Program-made: the position numbers and the translations under genes
Notes under the pieces: model-generated
The model's database searches: none
The model's input: only the letters and a program-made list of their open reading frames with translations
Told to the model about the DNA's origin: nothing
NCBI GenBank assembly: GCA_036504975.1
Contig: DASXUF010000012.1
Span: forward strand, 16,894 to 80,893
Reading direction: 5' to 3'
Source: Candidatus Binatia bacterium
GTDB taxonomy: Bacteria; Desulfobacterota; Binatia; UBA9968
Length of the DNA: 64,000 nucleotides
Part shown: one piece after another, positions 15,944-24,435 of the stretch
How positions within the stretch are numbered: position 1 is the stretch's first letter
Layout: each line of letters begins with the position of its first letter

Positions 15944-16532
15944 AGACACAAGAACTTATCCGGAGTATGTCAGTAGGCTTTTCCTTGGACTGGCTGTACT
16001 TGTTTCTGTAATGCTGGCGGCCGGGTTTACTCGTACGTTAGGGGTACCCGAGACACTTTTCTACTATGGTGTCTTCGGCCTATCAATGTTGTTGACTATG
16101 TCAGGCCTAGCTTGGTCACATATTCGCCGCGAAACATCTTCTAGACTGAAATCAGTTCTTATCGTCGAACAGGAAGAGCAGTTGCGTGCGACCTTTTCAG
16201 CATTTTGGGAGCATCAAGGGTGGAATGTGCGCACGGTAGCATCCAGCATCGATGCTCTCCAGATGTTAAGTCGGAGCGGTTCGCGGTACGACTTGATTAT
16301 AATGGATATCGTACTTCCAAACATAAATGCTTTAGAGTTGATAAAAGGTCTAACCGAGAGTTTACCTGATCAATCAATCATCGTCATGCAAAAGGACGAG
16401 TCGAAAGATGCACAGGGGAAGCATCTGCGATTTCAGATCGTTGAGTCCACTGCACCTCGTTCGATCCACCGGCTTTTTCAAAAGCTCCTTCGCGAACCAA
16501 CTCTTTCTCGGGTAGCCGGCGAATCAAACTAA
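15936..16532 (+). CDS. membrane-anchored receiver-like protein
   Basis: A 198-residue protein. Two N-terminal membrane helices (FLGLAVLVSVMLAAGF and LFYYGVFGLSMLLTMSGLAW) are followed from about residue 70 by a response-regulator receiver fold. SVLIVEQEEQLRATF supplies an acidic pair and YDLIIMDIVLPNINALELI holds the phospho-acceptor aspartate. The usual C-terminal lysine motif (K-P) is not evident: the region reads IVESTAPRSIHRLF. The domain may therefore be a pseudo-receiver. Receivers tethered by N-terminal helices, with no kinase or output domain, are uncommon. The ATG at 15936 overlaps the upstream stop; a GTG at 15909 is an alternative. Confidence 0.6.
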   Translation: MTRDTRTYPEYVSRLFLGLAVLVSVMLAAGFTRTLGVPETLFYYGVFGLSMLLTMSGLAWSHIRRETSSRLKSVLIVEQEEQLRATFSAFWEHQGWNVRTVASSIDALQMLSRSGSRYDLIIMDIVLPNINALELIKGLTESLPDQSIIVMQKDESKDAQGKHLRFQIVESTAPRSIHRLFQKLLREPTLSRVAGESN

Positions 16533-16642
16533 TCTGTTTGCATATAGCGCCCTACCTTTAGCCGCACGTAGGAGCGGTCTAGAAACAACTGTTGCGGAAG
16601 CTCAAACTGACATTTTTAGCGTTCTGATTCACAGCAAATTTA

Positions 16643-17041
16643 ATGCTTAACGCCATCGTTGCCGTCATCGTCAATGGCGACAAGATTCTCCTGATCGAAC
16701 GAGGGCCCGCCGTGCCGTTCACGGGATATTGGGGGCCCCTCAGCGGCAAGGTCGAGCCTGGAGAAAGTCAGGATGCTGCCGTCATTCGCGAGTCGATGGA
16801 AGAAGTCGGGCTGACGGTTCGGCCGGTGCGCAAGGTGTGGGAGAACATTTCCACGGGCGGACATTACCGGTTGCACTGGTGGCTGGCTGACTATGTGGGC
16901 GGAGAATTGCTGCTGGATGAAAGGGAGGCAGCCGCCGCCCGATGGTGCACGGTCGAAGAGATCGCTTCGCTGAAGATCTTTGAGGGAGACCGGGAGTTTT
17001 ACGAGAAAGTGCTCCCGTCCCTGCTAGAAGCGCGGCACTGA
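16643..17041 (+). CDS. Nudix hydrolase
   Basis: A 132-residue single-domain protein. The Nudix box is complete: GKVEPGE, seven residues, then RESMEEVGL at about residues 35-57, matching G-x5-E-x7-R-E-x2-E-E-x-G-U. It would hydrolyse a nucleoside diphosphate linked to another moiety. The WGPLSGKVEPGE context resembles MutT/NTP-pyrophosphohydrolase types, but the substrate cannot be read. The upstream 110 bases show no clear promoter. Codon use returns to the GC-rich pattern of the core, so the accessory island probably ends just before this gene. Confidence 0.88.
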   Translation: MLNAIVAVIVNGDKILLIERGPAVPFTGYWGPLSGKVEPGESQDAAVIRESMEEVGLTVRPVRKVWENISTGGHYRLHWWLADYVGGELLLDEREAAAARWCTVEEIASLKIFEGDREFYEKVLPSLLEARH

Positions 17042-17042
17042 G

Positions 17043-17153
17043 ATGAGTCTCGCTCGACTGACGGCGATGTACGGCAAGCTCGAGGGCGCCGAGGGAAAAT
17101 TCGCCCGCGATGTGGCGGGCTACATCGGGATAGAAGCCGGGGATCTATACTAA
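17043..17153 (+). other. short open frame of uncertain status
   Basis: A 36-codon frame begins 2 bases after the Nudix stop: MSLARLTAMYGKLEGAEGKF, then ARDVAGYIGIEAGDLY. Its GC-rich, in-phase composition suggests either a small co-translated protein or the leftover end of a larger gene. I recognise no family. Confidence 0.25.
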
Positions 17154-17241
17154 ATGGGGAATCGATCTCTCGCCCAGCAATCCTCCTTGACACTCAACCC
17201 TCTTTCTCTTTAGGATTGCGGCCGTACCATCCGGAGGACCG

Positions 17242-18240
17242 ATGAAGAAAATCTTCCGCGCGTGCCTTCTCGCGCTGCTTCTCGTCGCGGCCTCACTGGC
17301 ATCGACTCCCGCCCAGGAAAAGAAACTCGACAAGATCCGCGTCGGCGGCGGCTCGGCGTCGGCGACGCAAATGTCGATGTGGCTCGCCAAAGAGGGAGGC
17401 TTTTACGAGAAGAACGGGCTCGCCATCGAGGCGATCAGTATTCCGGGCAGCTCGCTCGCTCTCCAGGCGATGCTTGCCGGTGAAGTGCCCATCATCCAGC
17501 TTGGCGGCGCCGCGTCGATTCAAGCTAATTTTTCCGGCGCCGACACCGTCATCATAGCCACGATCGTGCGCAAGTTTCTATTTTCGATCTTCGCCCGGCC
17601 GGGCATCGAGCGCATGGAGGATTTGCGCGGCAAGGTGTTCGGCGCAACCCGCTTCGGCACGCTCTCGGACCTCGCCTCCAGGTTTGCTCTACGGGCCCAT
17701 GGCATCGATCCGGATAGAGATATCACGATGGTGCAGACCGGTGGCCCGGCTGAAACGGTAACGGCTATGGCTGCAGGAAAGGTCCATGCGGCAGCGATAA
17801 GTCCGCCGGCGACCTTGCAGGCGCGGCGGCTCAAGCTGAAGGAGCTGCTGGATTTGTCCAAGCTGGACGCGGAGTATCACGTCAACGGCGTCGTGACGAG
17901 CCGGAGATATCTGAAGAGCCATGAGGATGTCGTGCGGCGCTTTCTCAGGGCCTACATCGAGGGCGCGGCGCGCGGCCGGAAGGACAAGAGCTTTGCGGTG
18001 AAGGCGATGGGAAAGTATTTCAGGACCGACGACCAGGAAATACTCGAAGAGACTTATGAAACGGTCATCAAATCCTTCTCTATCCCGCCCTATCCATCGC
18101 TCCAGGGGATAGCGAGCTTGCTGCAAGGGCTGGAAAAACAAAATCCCAAGGCCAAGGGCGCGAAACCGGAAGAGTTCTCGGACAGCCGCCTCGTCAGGGA
18201 ACTGGATCAGAGCGGCTTTATCAAATCGCTGCTGCCCTGA
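17242..18240 (+). CDS. ABC transporter solute-binding protein (NMT1/SsuA-like)
   Basis: A 332-residue exported binding protein. The signal peptide (MKKIFRACLLALLLVAASLA, cleavage near residue 24) is followed by the family pattern KIRVGGGSASATQMSMWLAK and LAIEAISIPGSSLALQAMLA. The fold is the two-lobed periplasmic type related to sulfonate, nitrate and thiamine-precursor binders. A GGAGG site 6 bases upstream supports the ATG. No permease or ATPase gene adjoins; the next gene is convergent. The ligand is unknown. Confidence 0.88.
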   Translation: MKKIFRACLLALLLVAASLASTPAQEKKLDKIRVGGGSASATQMSMWLAKEGGFYEKNGLAIEAISIPGSSLALQAMLAGEVPIIQLGGAASIQANFSGADTVIIATIVRKFLFSIFARPGIERMEDLRGKVFGATRFGTLSDLASRFALRAHGIDPDRDITMVQTGGPAETVTAMAAGKVHAAAISPPATLQARRLKLKELLDLSKLDAEYHVNGVVTSRRYLKSHEDVVRRFLRAYIEGAARGRKDKSFAVKAMGKYFRTDDQEILEETYETVIKSFSIPPYPSLQGIASLLQGLEKQNPKAKGAKPEEFSDSRLVRELDQSGFIKSLLP

Positions 18241-18255
18241 TCCGAGGAGCGACGC

Positions 18256-19326
18256 TCAAAGCGCGTAAAATTTTCTCGGATTGTCGTAGAGGATTTTTTT
18301 CTTCGAAACGCGCGCGAGATCTTTGCGCTCACAGAACTCTTTCACCAGCTTCCCGAGGTCGGTTTTGGTCGCTTCGTGCGGGAAGTCGGAGGCCCAGAGC
18401 AGGCAGCCGTCGCCCAACAGCTCGATGTCGCGGCGCGTCGTCATCTCTTCGCCGCATTGAAAGAAAAGCCGCTTGCGGGCGAGAAGGTCGCTCGGCAAGA
18501 CCGGCCGCTCTTTCCGCGGCACGCGCTCCAGCCGCTCCTCGATTTTGCCGATCATATAAGGAACCCAGCCGCAGCCGGCCTCGAGAAAGCCGAGTCTTAG
18601 CCTTTTGAGCTTGTCCATCAGGCCCGAGAACATGATGTTCGTGAACTGGCGCATCTGCGGAATGACGTGCGCCAGAGCGGCCACCTCGTTGGGTTGCAAA
18701 AAGCGATCGTTGTCTCTGAGCGACGTGCATGAATGAACGGAAAGCGCGCAGCCGAGCCGGTCGGCTTCCTCGAAGATCGGCCGGTACTGAGAATGGCCCA
18801 GCGGAAGCGGCAGGCCTTCGGCCGGCAAGATCCCTCCCACCATGCCGTAGCGCTTCACCGCCCGGCGCAATTCTTTGACCGCGCTTTGGATATCCTGCAG
18901 CGGCAGCAGCGCCATGCCGCGGAATCTTTCGTCGCGGCTCAAGAACCGATCATGGAGGAAGTCGTTGTAGGCGCGGCAGAGCTCGGCCGCGTACTCGGGG
19001 TTGCCGATCTGGCCGATGTGCATGAAGCGGGTGGGATAGAGGACGGTTAACTCGATCTTTCCCTCGTCGAGCTTCTCCGCCCACTCGCGCCAATCCGGCA
19101 CGCGGAAATCCTGGCGCCGGTAGTCGTTCTGAGGGATCGAGCGGTGCCAGCCGTGATGCGGCACCAGCGGAAAGTACAGCATCGCGTCGCGCCGCGACCT
19201 GTAGCCCGGAGACATATATTCGATGATCTCTTTGTCGGTCTCGCGGACGTGTCCGTCCGAGTCGATGACGTGGGCCGGCGTCGCCGAGCGAGTCCGAGAG
19301 CGCCGTCCCGGCTTGCCGTTCCTCAT
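18256..19326 (-). CDS. metal-dependent amidohydrolase (amidohydrolase_2, ACMSD-like)
   Basis: A 356-residue TIM-barrel hydrolase or decarboxylase. The N-terminal metal motif is DSDGHVRE (residues 22-29), the D-x-D-x-H variant common in this branch. Later landmarks are LSVHSCTS near the fifth strand and LWASDFPHEATKTD with the catalytic aspartate. Relatives include aminocarboxymuconate semialdehyde decarboxylase and other enzymes acting on aromatic-derived acids. The start at 19326 is preferred because a longer version would overlap the divergent gene at 19463. No strong ribosome-binding site is seen at either start. It ends 15 bases from the convergent binding-protein gene. Confidence 0.85.
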   Translation of the reverse strand: MRNGKPGRRSRTRSATPAHVIDSDGHVRETDKEIIEYMSPGYRSRRDAMLYFPLVPHHGWHRSIPQNDYRRQDFRVPDWREWAEKLDEGKIELTVLYPTRFMHIGQIGNPEYAAELCRAYNDFLHDRFLSRDERFRGMALLPLQDIQSAVKELRRAVKRYGMVGGILPAEGLPLPLGHSQYRPIFEEADRLGCALSVHSCTSLRDNDRFLQPNEVAALAHVIPQMRQFTNIMFSGLMDKLKRLRLGFLEAGCGWVPYMIGKIEERLERVPRKERPVLPSDLLARKRLFFQCGEEMTTRRDIELLGDGCLLWASDFPHEATKTDLGKLVKEFCERKDLARVSKKKILYDNPRKFYAL

Positions 19327-19462
19327 GTCGGGTTTGTTGCATAGAGCCTCGTGGCTTGTCAACGAAGCGCGGCTCGGTGACAGGAAATCCCTCTTCGGTT
19401 CCAGCTTGATCGTCTTTTCCAACGGGTGTATGTGAGGGTTGGTTTCAGCGGACCAATCCAAC

Positions 19463-21157
19463 ATGCCTTACGATATCCTCATCAAAGGGGCGCGGGTGAT
19501 CGACGGCAGCGGGACGCCTTCCCACACGGGCGACGTCGCGGTGCAACGGGGGAGGATCGCGGAAGTGGGCCGCATTAACGGCGGCGCTTGGCGCGTAATC
19601 GACGCCGGCGGTCTCGCCCTATCGCCGGGCTTCATCGACTTCCACACGCACCTAGACGCCCAGCTTCTCTGGGATCCGATTGCGACTTCGTCGTGCTGGC
19701 ACGGAATCACGACGGTTATTCCGGGAAACTGCGGCCTCACGCTTGCGCCGTGCCGTCCGCAAGACAGAGAGAGCACGCTCGGAAGCTTCGTGCGCGTCGA
19801 GGCCATGCCCCTCCAGGTCCTCAGGTCTGCGGTCAATTGGGAGTGGGAAACTTTTCCCGAGTATCTGAATCGTCTCGACGGCAGGCTCGGCGTCAACGTC
19901 GCGGCTCTTCTCGGCCACTGCGCGCTGCGCCAGTACGTCATGGGCGACGCGGCATGCGAGCGGGAGGCGACAGACGACGAGATCGGGAGGATGAAAAACA
20001 TTCTCAAGGAGAGCGTGCGCGCCGGCGCGATCGGATTTTCCACCAACCAGAATCCGGTGCACATGCGCACCGACGGCAGGCCGATTCCCAGCCGCCTCGC
20101 CGCGGAAAAGGAGATTCTGGAGCTTGCGGGGGTCTTGGGCGATCTGAATCGCGGATCGGTTCAGATCTCGGTAGGAACTCCCGGCATAGCGGTTCCCGCC
20201 GACAAGGCGGTAGGATGGTTCAATCGCATCGCCGCGCGCGCGAGCCGCCCCGTCGTCTGGCAAAGCATCGCTCACCGTTGGGACCAGCCCGATCTCTGGC
20301 GCCAGCTTCTCGATTTGGCCAAAGAGAGTCAGGCCGAAGGCGTTCCATCGTATCCGCTCTGCAACGCGCGCCTGTTCAACAATCGCTTCAATCTGAAAAA
20401 CGCCCAGGTCTTCGACGATCTGCCGACGTGGAAGGAAACTCTATTCACGCCTCTCGACGCGAGAATCGAGCGCTTCCGCGATCCCGAGCTGCGAAAAAAA
20501 CTCCGCGAGGAGGCGGTGGAAAATCGCTTTCGTTCGCGCTTTTCCCGGCGCTGGGATCTCGTCTACATGATCAAAGCGGCGAGCGCGAAAAATAAATCGC
20601 TGGAGAAAAAAAGCGTTGCCGAGATTGCCGCCATGCAGGGAAAAGAAGTGATCGACGCGTTTCTCGATCTCTCTCTGGAAGAAGGTCTGGAGACGCAGTT
20701 TCAGACTTCCAGCACCAACGGGGACGAGAGCGCCGTGGCGGAGATTCTCCGAAGCCCTTACACTCTGGTCGGCCAGTCCGACGCGGGGGCGCATCTCATC
20801 TACGACAGCGGTTACGGCTACGCGACGCGCTTTCTCGGATATTGGATCAGGGAGCGAAACGTCATGGGCCTCGAAGAAGGCGTGCGCAAGCTCACTTCCA
20901 TGGTCGCTTCAATCTTCGGCCTTCAAGACCGCGGTCTGATCCGCGCGGGCATGGCGGCGGACCTCGTTCTCTTCGATCCCGAAACGGTGGGCGACTCCGA
21001 GCCGGAGATGGTAAGCGACTTGCCCGGAGGGGAAAAGCGGCTCGTCCAGAAATCCACGGGAGTGCAAATGACGATCGTGAACGGCCAAGTGCTCACTGAA
21101 AACGGCAAGCATAGCGGCGCGCTTCCCGGAAGGGTATTGGGAAAGGATGAGGGATGA
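19463..21157 (+). CDS. N-acyl-D-amino-acid deacylase-like amidohydrolase
   Basis: A 564-residue member of the D-aminoacylase branch of amidohydrolase_3. The metal ligands FHTHLD (His61, His63), the bridging-cysteine motif IPGNCG (Cys90) and the late aspartate in GQSDAGAHLIYDSG are all present. The N-terminal beta-sandwich (PYDILIKGARVIDGSG) is intact. Such enzymes hydrolyse N-acyl-D-amino acids or similar amides. The ATG at 19463 is chosen over an upstream GTG that lacks family support. The final residues LGKDEG come from the GGATGA word repeat at the junction with the next gene, as in purL. Confidence 0.88.
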   Translation: MPYDILIKGARVIDGSGTPSHTGDVAVQRGRIAEVGRINGGAWRVIDAGGLALSPGFIDFHTHLDAQLLWDPIATSSCWHGITTVIPGNCGLTLAPCRPQDRESTLGSFVRVEAMPLQVLRSAVNWEWETFPEYLNRLDGRLGVNVAALLGHCALRQYVMGDAACEREATDDEIGRMKNILKESVRAGAIGFSTNQNPVHMRTDGRPIPSRLAAEKEILELAGVLGDLNRGSVQISVGTPGIAVPADKAVGWFNRIAARASRPVVWQSIAHRWDQPDLWRQLLDLAKESQAEGVPSYPLCNARLFNNRFNLKNAQVFDDLPTWKETLFTPLDARIERFRDPELRKKLREEAVENRFRSRFSRRWDLVYMIKAASAKNKSLEKKSVAEIAAMQGKEVIDAFLDLSLEEGLETQFQTSSTNGDESAVAEILRSPYTLVGQSDAGAHLIYDSGYGYATRFLGYWIRERNVMGLEEGVRKLTSMVASIFGLQDRGLIRAGMAADLVLFDPETVGDSEPEMVSDLPGGEKRLVQKSTGVQMTIVNGQVLTENGKHSGALPGRVLGKDEG

Positions 21158-21180
21158 AGGATGAAGGCGGAAGGATGAAG
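21141..21180. repeat. GGATGA-word repeat at the deacylase/binding-protein junction
   Basis: Tandem GGATGA, GGGATGAA and GGATGAAGG words run through the deacylase stop codon and include the start codon of the next gene at 21175. There is one arm only. The same words occur at 3909, 30543, 51203 and 53157. Confidence 0.65.
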
Positions 21181-22176
21181 ATAAGACTCATTTCTGCGCT
21201 CATCGTCTCCGGCTTTTTCGCTTTTACGGCGACAGCCGCCGAAGTGCAACAAAAGGCGGAGGCGGAGGGCAAGGTCGTTCTTTACGCCTCGATGAACAAC
21301 GCCGACGTGAAAGCGCTCGCCGACGGATTCAAGCAGCTCTATCCCAAGATCGACATCCAGTTCTATCGCGCGAGCGACGCGCCGCTCATGGAAAAAGTGA
21401 TGACCGAAGCGCGAGCGGGCAAGCCGCTCTGGGACGTGATCGCGACGACGGGCTTCTACGGCCACTTCCTCAAGAAGCGGGGGATGCTCGAAGCCTACGA
21501 CTCGCCGGAGAGAAAATACTTTCGCGACGTCTATAAGGACCCGCAGGCGTTCTGGACTTCCACCTACACGACGTATTCGGTCGTCGGCTACAACACCAAG
21601 CTGGTGCCGAAGACAAGCATTTCAAAGTCTTATCAGGATCTGCTGAAGCCCGAATGGAAAGGGCAGGTCGGGATGGAGGCGCGTCCTTACGAGTGGTTCG
21701 CCACCACGATGAAAAATATGGGCGGCGAAGAAAAGGGACTCGACTTCATGCGCCGCTTCGCCCAGCAGCAGCCGCAGGCGCGCACCGGGAGGACGCTCAT
21801 CGCCCAGCTCGTGGCCGCCGGCGAATTCAAAGCCTCCGTCACGGTCTACTCGCAGAGCTATGAGATTCTCAAGGGCAGCGGCGCGCCGGTGGAATGGGTG
21901 GCGCTCGATCCGGTCTACGCGAGCGTTCATCCGACGGGCATCGCGGCGAAAGCGCCGAACCCGAACGCGGCGCGCCTGCTGATGGACTACCTCCTGTCCA
22001 AGAAAGGCCAGGAGATTATCCGCTCTCTAAGGCGGATTCCCGACCGAACCGACACGCCGCCCGATCCGCCGCGCCTGATCGAAGGCATCCGCCCCGCGGT
22101 CACTTCGGCCGAGGTCTACGACGACTTCGATCGCTACATCCGGCTCTTCGGCGAGACTTTCAAGTTCGCAAAATAG
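21175..22176 (+). CDS. extracellular solute-binding protein (iron/spermidine-type fold)
   Basis: A 333-residue binding protein with a signal peptide (MKIRLISALIVSGFFAFTAT, cleavage near AAE). The mature start EVQQKAEAEGKVVLYASMNN is typical of Fe(3+)/polyamine-type binding proteins, followed by WDVIATTGFYGHFLKKRG and YEWFATTMKN. The start at 21175 is chosen because the signal peptide begins there; an ATG at 21154 only adds residues read from the word repeat. The ABC ATPase gene begins 5 bases after the stop, so these two are co-transcribed. No permease gene is present. The ligand is unknown. Confidence 0.88.
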   Translation: MKIRLISALIVSGFFAFTATAAEVQQKAEAEGKVVLYASMNNADVKALADGFKQLYPKIDIQFYRASDAPLMEKVMTEARAGKPLWDVIATTGFYGHFLKKRGMLEAYDSPERKYFRDVYKDPQAFWTSTYTTYSVVGYNTKLVPKTSISKSYQDLLKPEWKGQVGMEARPYEWFATTMKNMGGEEKGLDFMRRFAQQQPQARTGRTLIAQLVAAGEFKASVTVYSQSYEILKGSGAPVEWVALDPVYASVHPTGIAAKAPNPNAARLLMDYLLSKKGQEIIRSLRRIPDRTDTPPDPPRLIEGIRPAVTSAEVYDDFDRYIRLFGETFKFAK

Positions 22177-22181
22177 CTCTT

Positions 22182-23018
22182 ATGCGCGTCGTCATTCACG
22201 GGCTGACCAAAACTTTTGTCAGCGGGCCGAAGGGCGAGAAAAAAGTGCGCGCGCTCGGCGGCGTCGATCTCGAAGTGAAAGACCGTGAATTTTTCGGCGT
22301 CATCGGTCCGACGGGCTGCGGCAAGACGACGCTGCTGCACATACTCGCAGGACTGGAAAAGCCGACGGACGGCACGGTGGAGTTTGTCGGCGAGAAGCGC
22401 ACCGAAGCGATGGTCTCGATGGTGTTTCAGGACGCGGCGCTGATGCCCTGGCGAACGGTGGCGAACAACGTCCCGTTGGGGCCGGAGTTCCGCAAGCAGC
22501 CGGTTCCCATATATAGAAGGGTGACGCAGTTCTTCCTCGAAATGGTGCGCATGGTCGATTTCAGCGGCACCAACCCGCTCGAGCTGTCCGGCGGCATGAA
22601 ACAGAAAGTGGCGATCGCGCGCGCGCTAGCCAACGATCCGGAAGTGATCGTCATGGACGAGCCCTTCGCCAACCTCGACGCCCAGACGCGGCTGCTGCTG
22701 CGCGAAGAGCTGATAAGCATCTGGGAAAAGCACAAGAAGACCGTGATCCTGGTCACGCACAACCTCGAAGAGGCGGTGATGCTCTGCGACCGCGTCGCGG
22801 TGATGAGCGCTTCGCCGGGTGTGATCAAGAGCGTGGTCCCGATCGACGTCAAGCGCCCGCGCGGCATCAAGAGCATGAGCGACCCGGACTTCATCCGCTG
22901 TATGGAAAAGATTTGGGAATTGCTGCGCAACGAAGTCGATCGCGCGATGAGGGAAAACCACCCGTCGAAAGCCGAGCAGCCGCCGGCCCCGAAGAAAAAG
23001 CACGATTGGTGGTGGTAA
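22182..23018 (+). CDS. ABC transporter ATP-binding protein (NitT/TauT type)
   Basis: A 278-residue ATPase of the SsuB/TauB class. Walker A GPTGCGKT is at residues 42-49, Q-loop VFQDAALMPWR near 81-91, signature LSGGMKQK at 135-142, Walker B VIVMDEP at 155-161 and the switch histidine His193 in VTHNLEEA. The start at 22182 is set by the domain beginning; the open frame continues upstream out of phase with any homology. It is the only ATPase among the binding-protein genes of this region and has no permease beside it. The C-terminus is a proline/lysine-rich tail ending in WWW. Confidence 0.9.
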   Translation: MRVVIHGLTKTFVSGPKGEKKVRALGGVDLEVKDREFFGVIGPTGCGKTTLLHILAGLEKPTDGTVEFVGEKRTEAMVSMVFQDAALMPWRTVANNVPLGPEFRKQPVPIYRRVTQFFLEMVRMVDFSGTNPLELSGGMKQKVAIARALANDPEVIVMDEPFANLDAQTRLLLREELISIWEKHKKTVILVTHNLEEAVMLCDRVAVMSASPGVIKSVVPIDVKRPRGIKSMSDPDFIRCMEKIWELLRNEVDRAMRENHPSKAEQPPAPKKKHDWWW

Positions 23019-23053
23019 ACATTGAGAAGAAAGACGAAGAGTTTTTTGTGTTT

Positions 23054-23135
23054 CTTGGGTTTATTGAGTTACCCAATGAACTCAATGAACCCAAAGAACT
23101 CAATGAACCCAAATAACCCAATGAACCCAACAAAC
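23054..23135. repeat. AATGAACCC-word repeat with opposing arm
   Basis: Tandem AATGAACTC/AATGAACCC words fill 23076-23135. The opposite-strand version TGGGTTTATTGAGTT lies at 23057-23071, giving an imperfect inverted repeat. It occupies most of the 166-base gap between the ABC ATPase and the oxidoreductase. No gene is seen in this gap. Confidence 0.7.
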
Positions 23136-23184
23136 TTTTTGTACTTCGTACGGATTGCTCGTGAATGAACCGGGAGATGAAAAA

Positions 23185-24402
23185 ATGGCGGACACTTTTA
23201 GAACCCTGAAAGTCGGCGTCGCCGGCCTCGGCGTCGGCAGCACGCAGATTATTCCTGCGTTGGAGAAGATGCCCGGCATGAAGCTCGTCGCCGCGGCGGA
23301 TTTGCGCAAGGATGCGCTCGAGGCGTTCAAGCAAAAGTACGGCGGCCGGGTTTACGACAGCGTGGAAAAACTCTGCGCCGACCCGAAAGTCGAGGCCGTT
23401 TGGATCTCGACGCCGAATCAATTTCATTGCGAGCACGTGATCGCGGCCGCCGAGCGCGGCAAGCACGCTGTCGTCGAAAAGCCGATGGCGCTCACGATCG
23501 AAGAGTGCGAGAGCATGGTCGCCGCGGTGGAGAAGAACAAAGTGAAGCTCCTCTGCGGCCACACGCAGAGCTTCAATCCCGCCATCCGCGCCATGAGGAA
23601 GGCCATCGCCTCCGGCGAGCTGGGCGGTCTTCGCGCGCTGCATACCTGGATGTACACCGACTGGATGCTGCGTCCGCGCATGCCGGCCGAGCTCGATCAC
23701 AAGCTCGGCGGCGGCGTCGTTTACCGGCAGGGACCGCACCAGATCGACACGATCCGCCTTCTCGGTGCCGGCATGGTCAGGAGCGTGCGCGCCGTGACGG
23801 GGCAGTGGATGAGCGAGCGGCCGGCGCCGGGATATTACTCCGCGTTTCTCGAGTTTGAAGACGGCACGCCGGCCAGCGTCGTCTATAACGGTTACGGCTA
23901 TTTCGATACCTCCGAGCTGACGTGGGGAATCGGCGAACGCCACTACAACCAGGAAGAAAGAGCGCGCGTCAGAAGCCAGCTCAGAAACAAAACGCTGGAC
24001 GAAGAAAAGGCCAAGGAGGCGATGCGCTTCGGCGGCAAGAGGGAAGGCGAGTTTTCGCACGACGCTGCGGTTCAGGCGGATCGGGCGACGCACGGGATTC
24101 AAGGCGGCGGCCATTTTTTCGGCATCACTTTGGCCACCTGCGAGCGCGGCGACATCCGCCAATCGCCCGACGGGATTTATCTCTACGGCGACGAAGGCCG
24201 GAGAGAGATTCCCGTCACCGGACGGAGCGCGTCGCGGTTTTCCGAGTTGAACGAGCTTTACGAGGCCGTGACTCAGGACCGTCCGGTTTATCACGACGGA
24301 CGGTGGGGCATGGCGACGCTGGAGGTCTGCTTGGCGATCATGCAGTCGGCGCGCGAGCGACGCGAGATTTTTCTCGCGCATCAGAGCCCGACGTCGGATT
24401 GA
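23185..24402 (+). CDS. Gfo/Idh/MocA oxidoreductase (phthalate dihydrodiol dehydrogenase-like)
   Basis: A 405-residue NAD(P)-dependent dehydrogenase. The Rossmann start VGVAGLGVGSTQIIPALEKM is followed by the family signature VVEKPMALTIEEC with its catalytic lysine, then GGGVVYRQGPHQIDTIRLLG, where the histidine-containing QGPHQID block is typical. The overall pattern, with Y-T-D and R-P-x-x-P-x-E-L-D stretches, resembles phthalate 4,5-cis-dihydrodiol dehydrogenases. That is a family-level likeness and not proof of substrate. GGGAG lies 8-12 bases before the ATG at 23185. A binding-protein gene follows 33 bases downstream and probably shares the transcript. Confidence 0.85.
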   Translation: MADTFRTLKVGVAGLGVGSTQIIPALEKMPGMKLVAAADLRKDALEAFKQKYGGRVYDSVEKLCADPKVEAVWISTPNQFHCEHVIAAAERGKHAVVEKPMALTIEECESMVAAVEKNKVKLLCGHTQSFNPAIRAMRKAIASGELGGLRALHTWMYTDWMLRPRMPAELDHKLGGGVVYRQGPHQIDTIRLLGAGMVRSVRAVTGQWMSERPAPGYYSAFLEFEDGTPASVVYNGYGYFDTSELTWGIGERHYNQEERARVRSQLRNKTLDEEKAKEAMRFGGKREGEFSHDAAVQADRATHGIQGGGHFFGITLATCERGDIRQSPDGIYLYGDEGRREIPVTGRSASRFSELNELYEAVTQDRPVYHDGRWGMATLEVCLAIMQSARERREIFLAHQSPTSD

Positions 24403-24435
24403 AGATTCACGAACATCAACCAAAGGAGTCTCGTT

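Noticed and set aside
21894-22181. Upstream extension of the ABC ATPase frame
   Set aside because: It overlaps the end of the binding-protein gene in another frame; the ATPase fold begins at the ATG at 22182.
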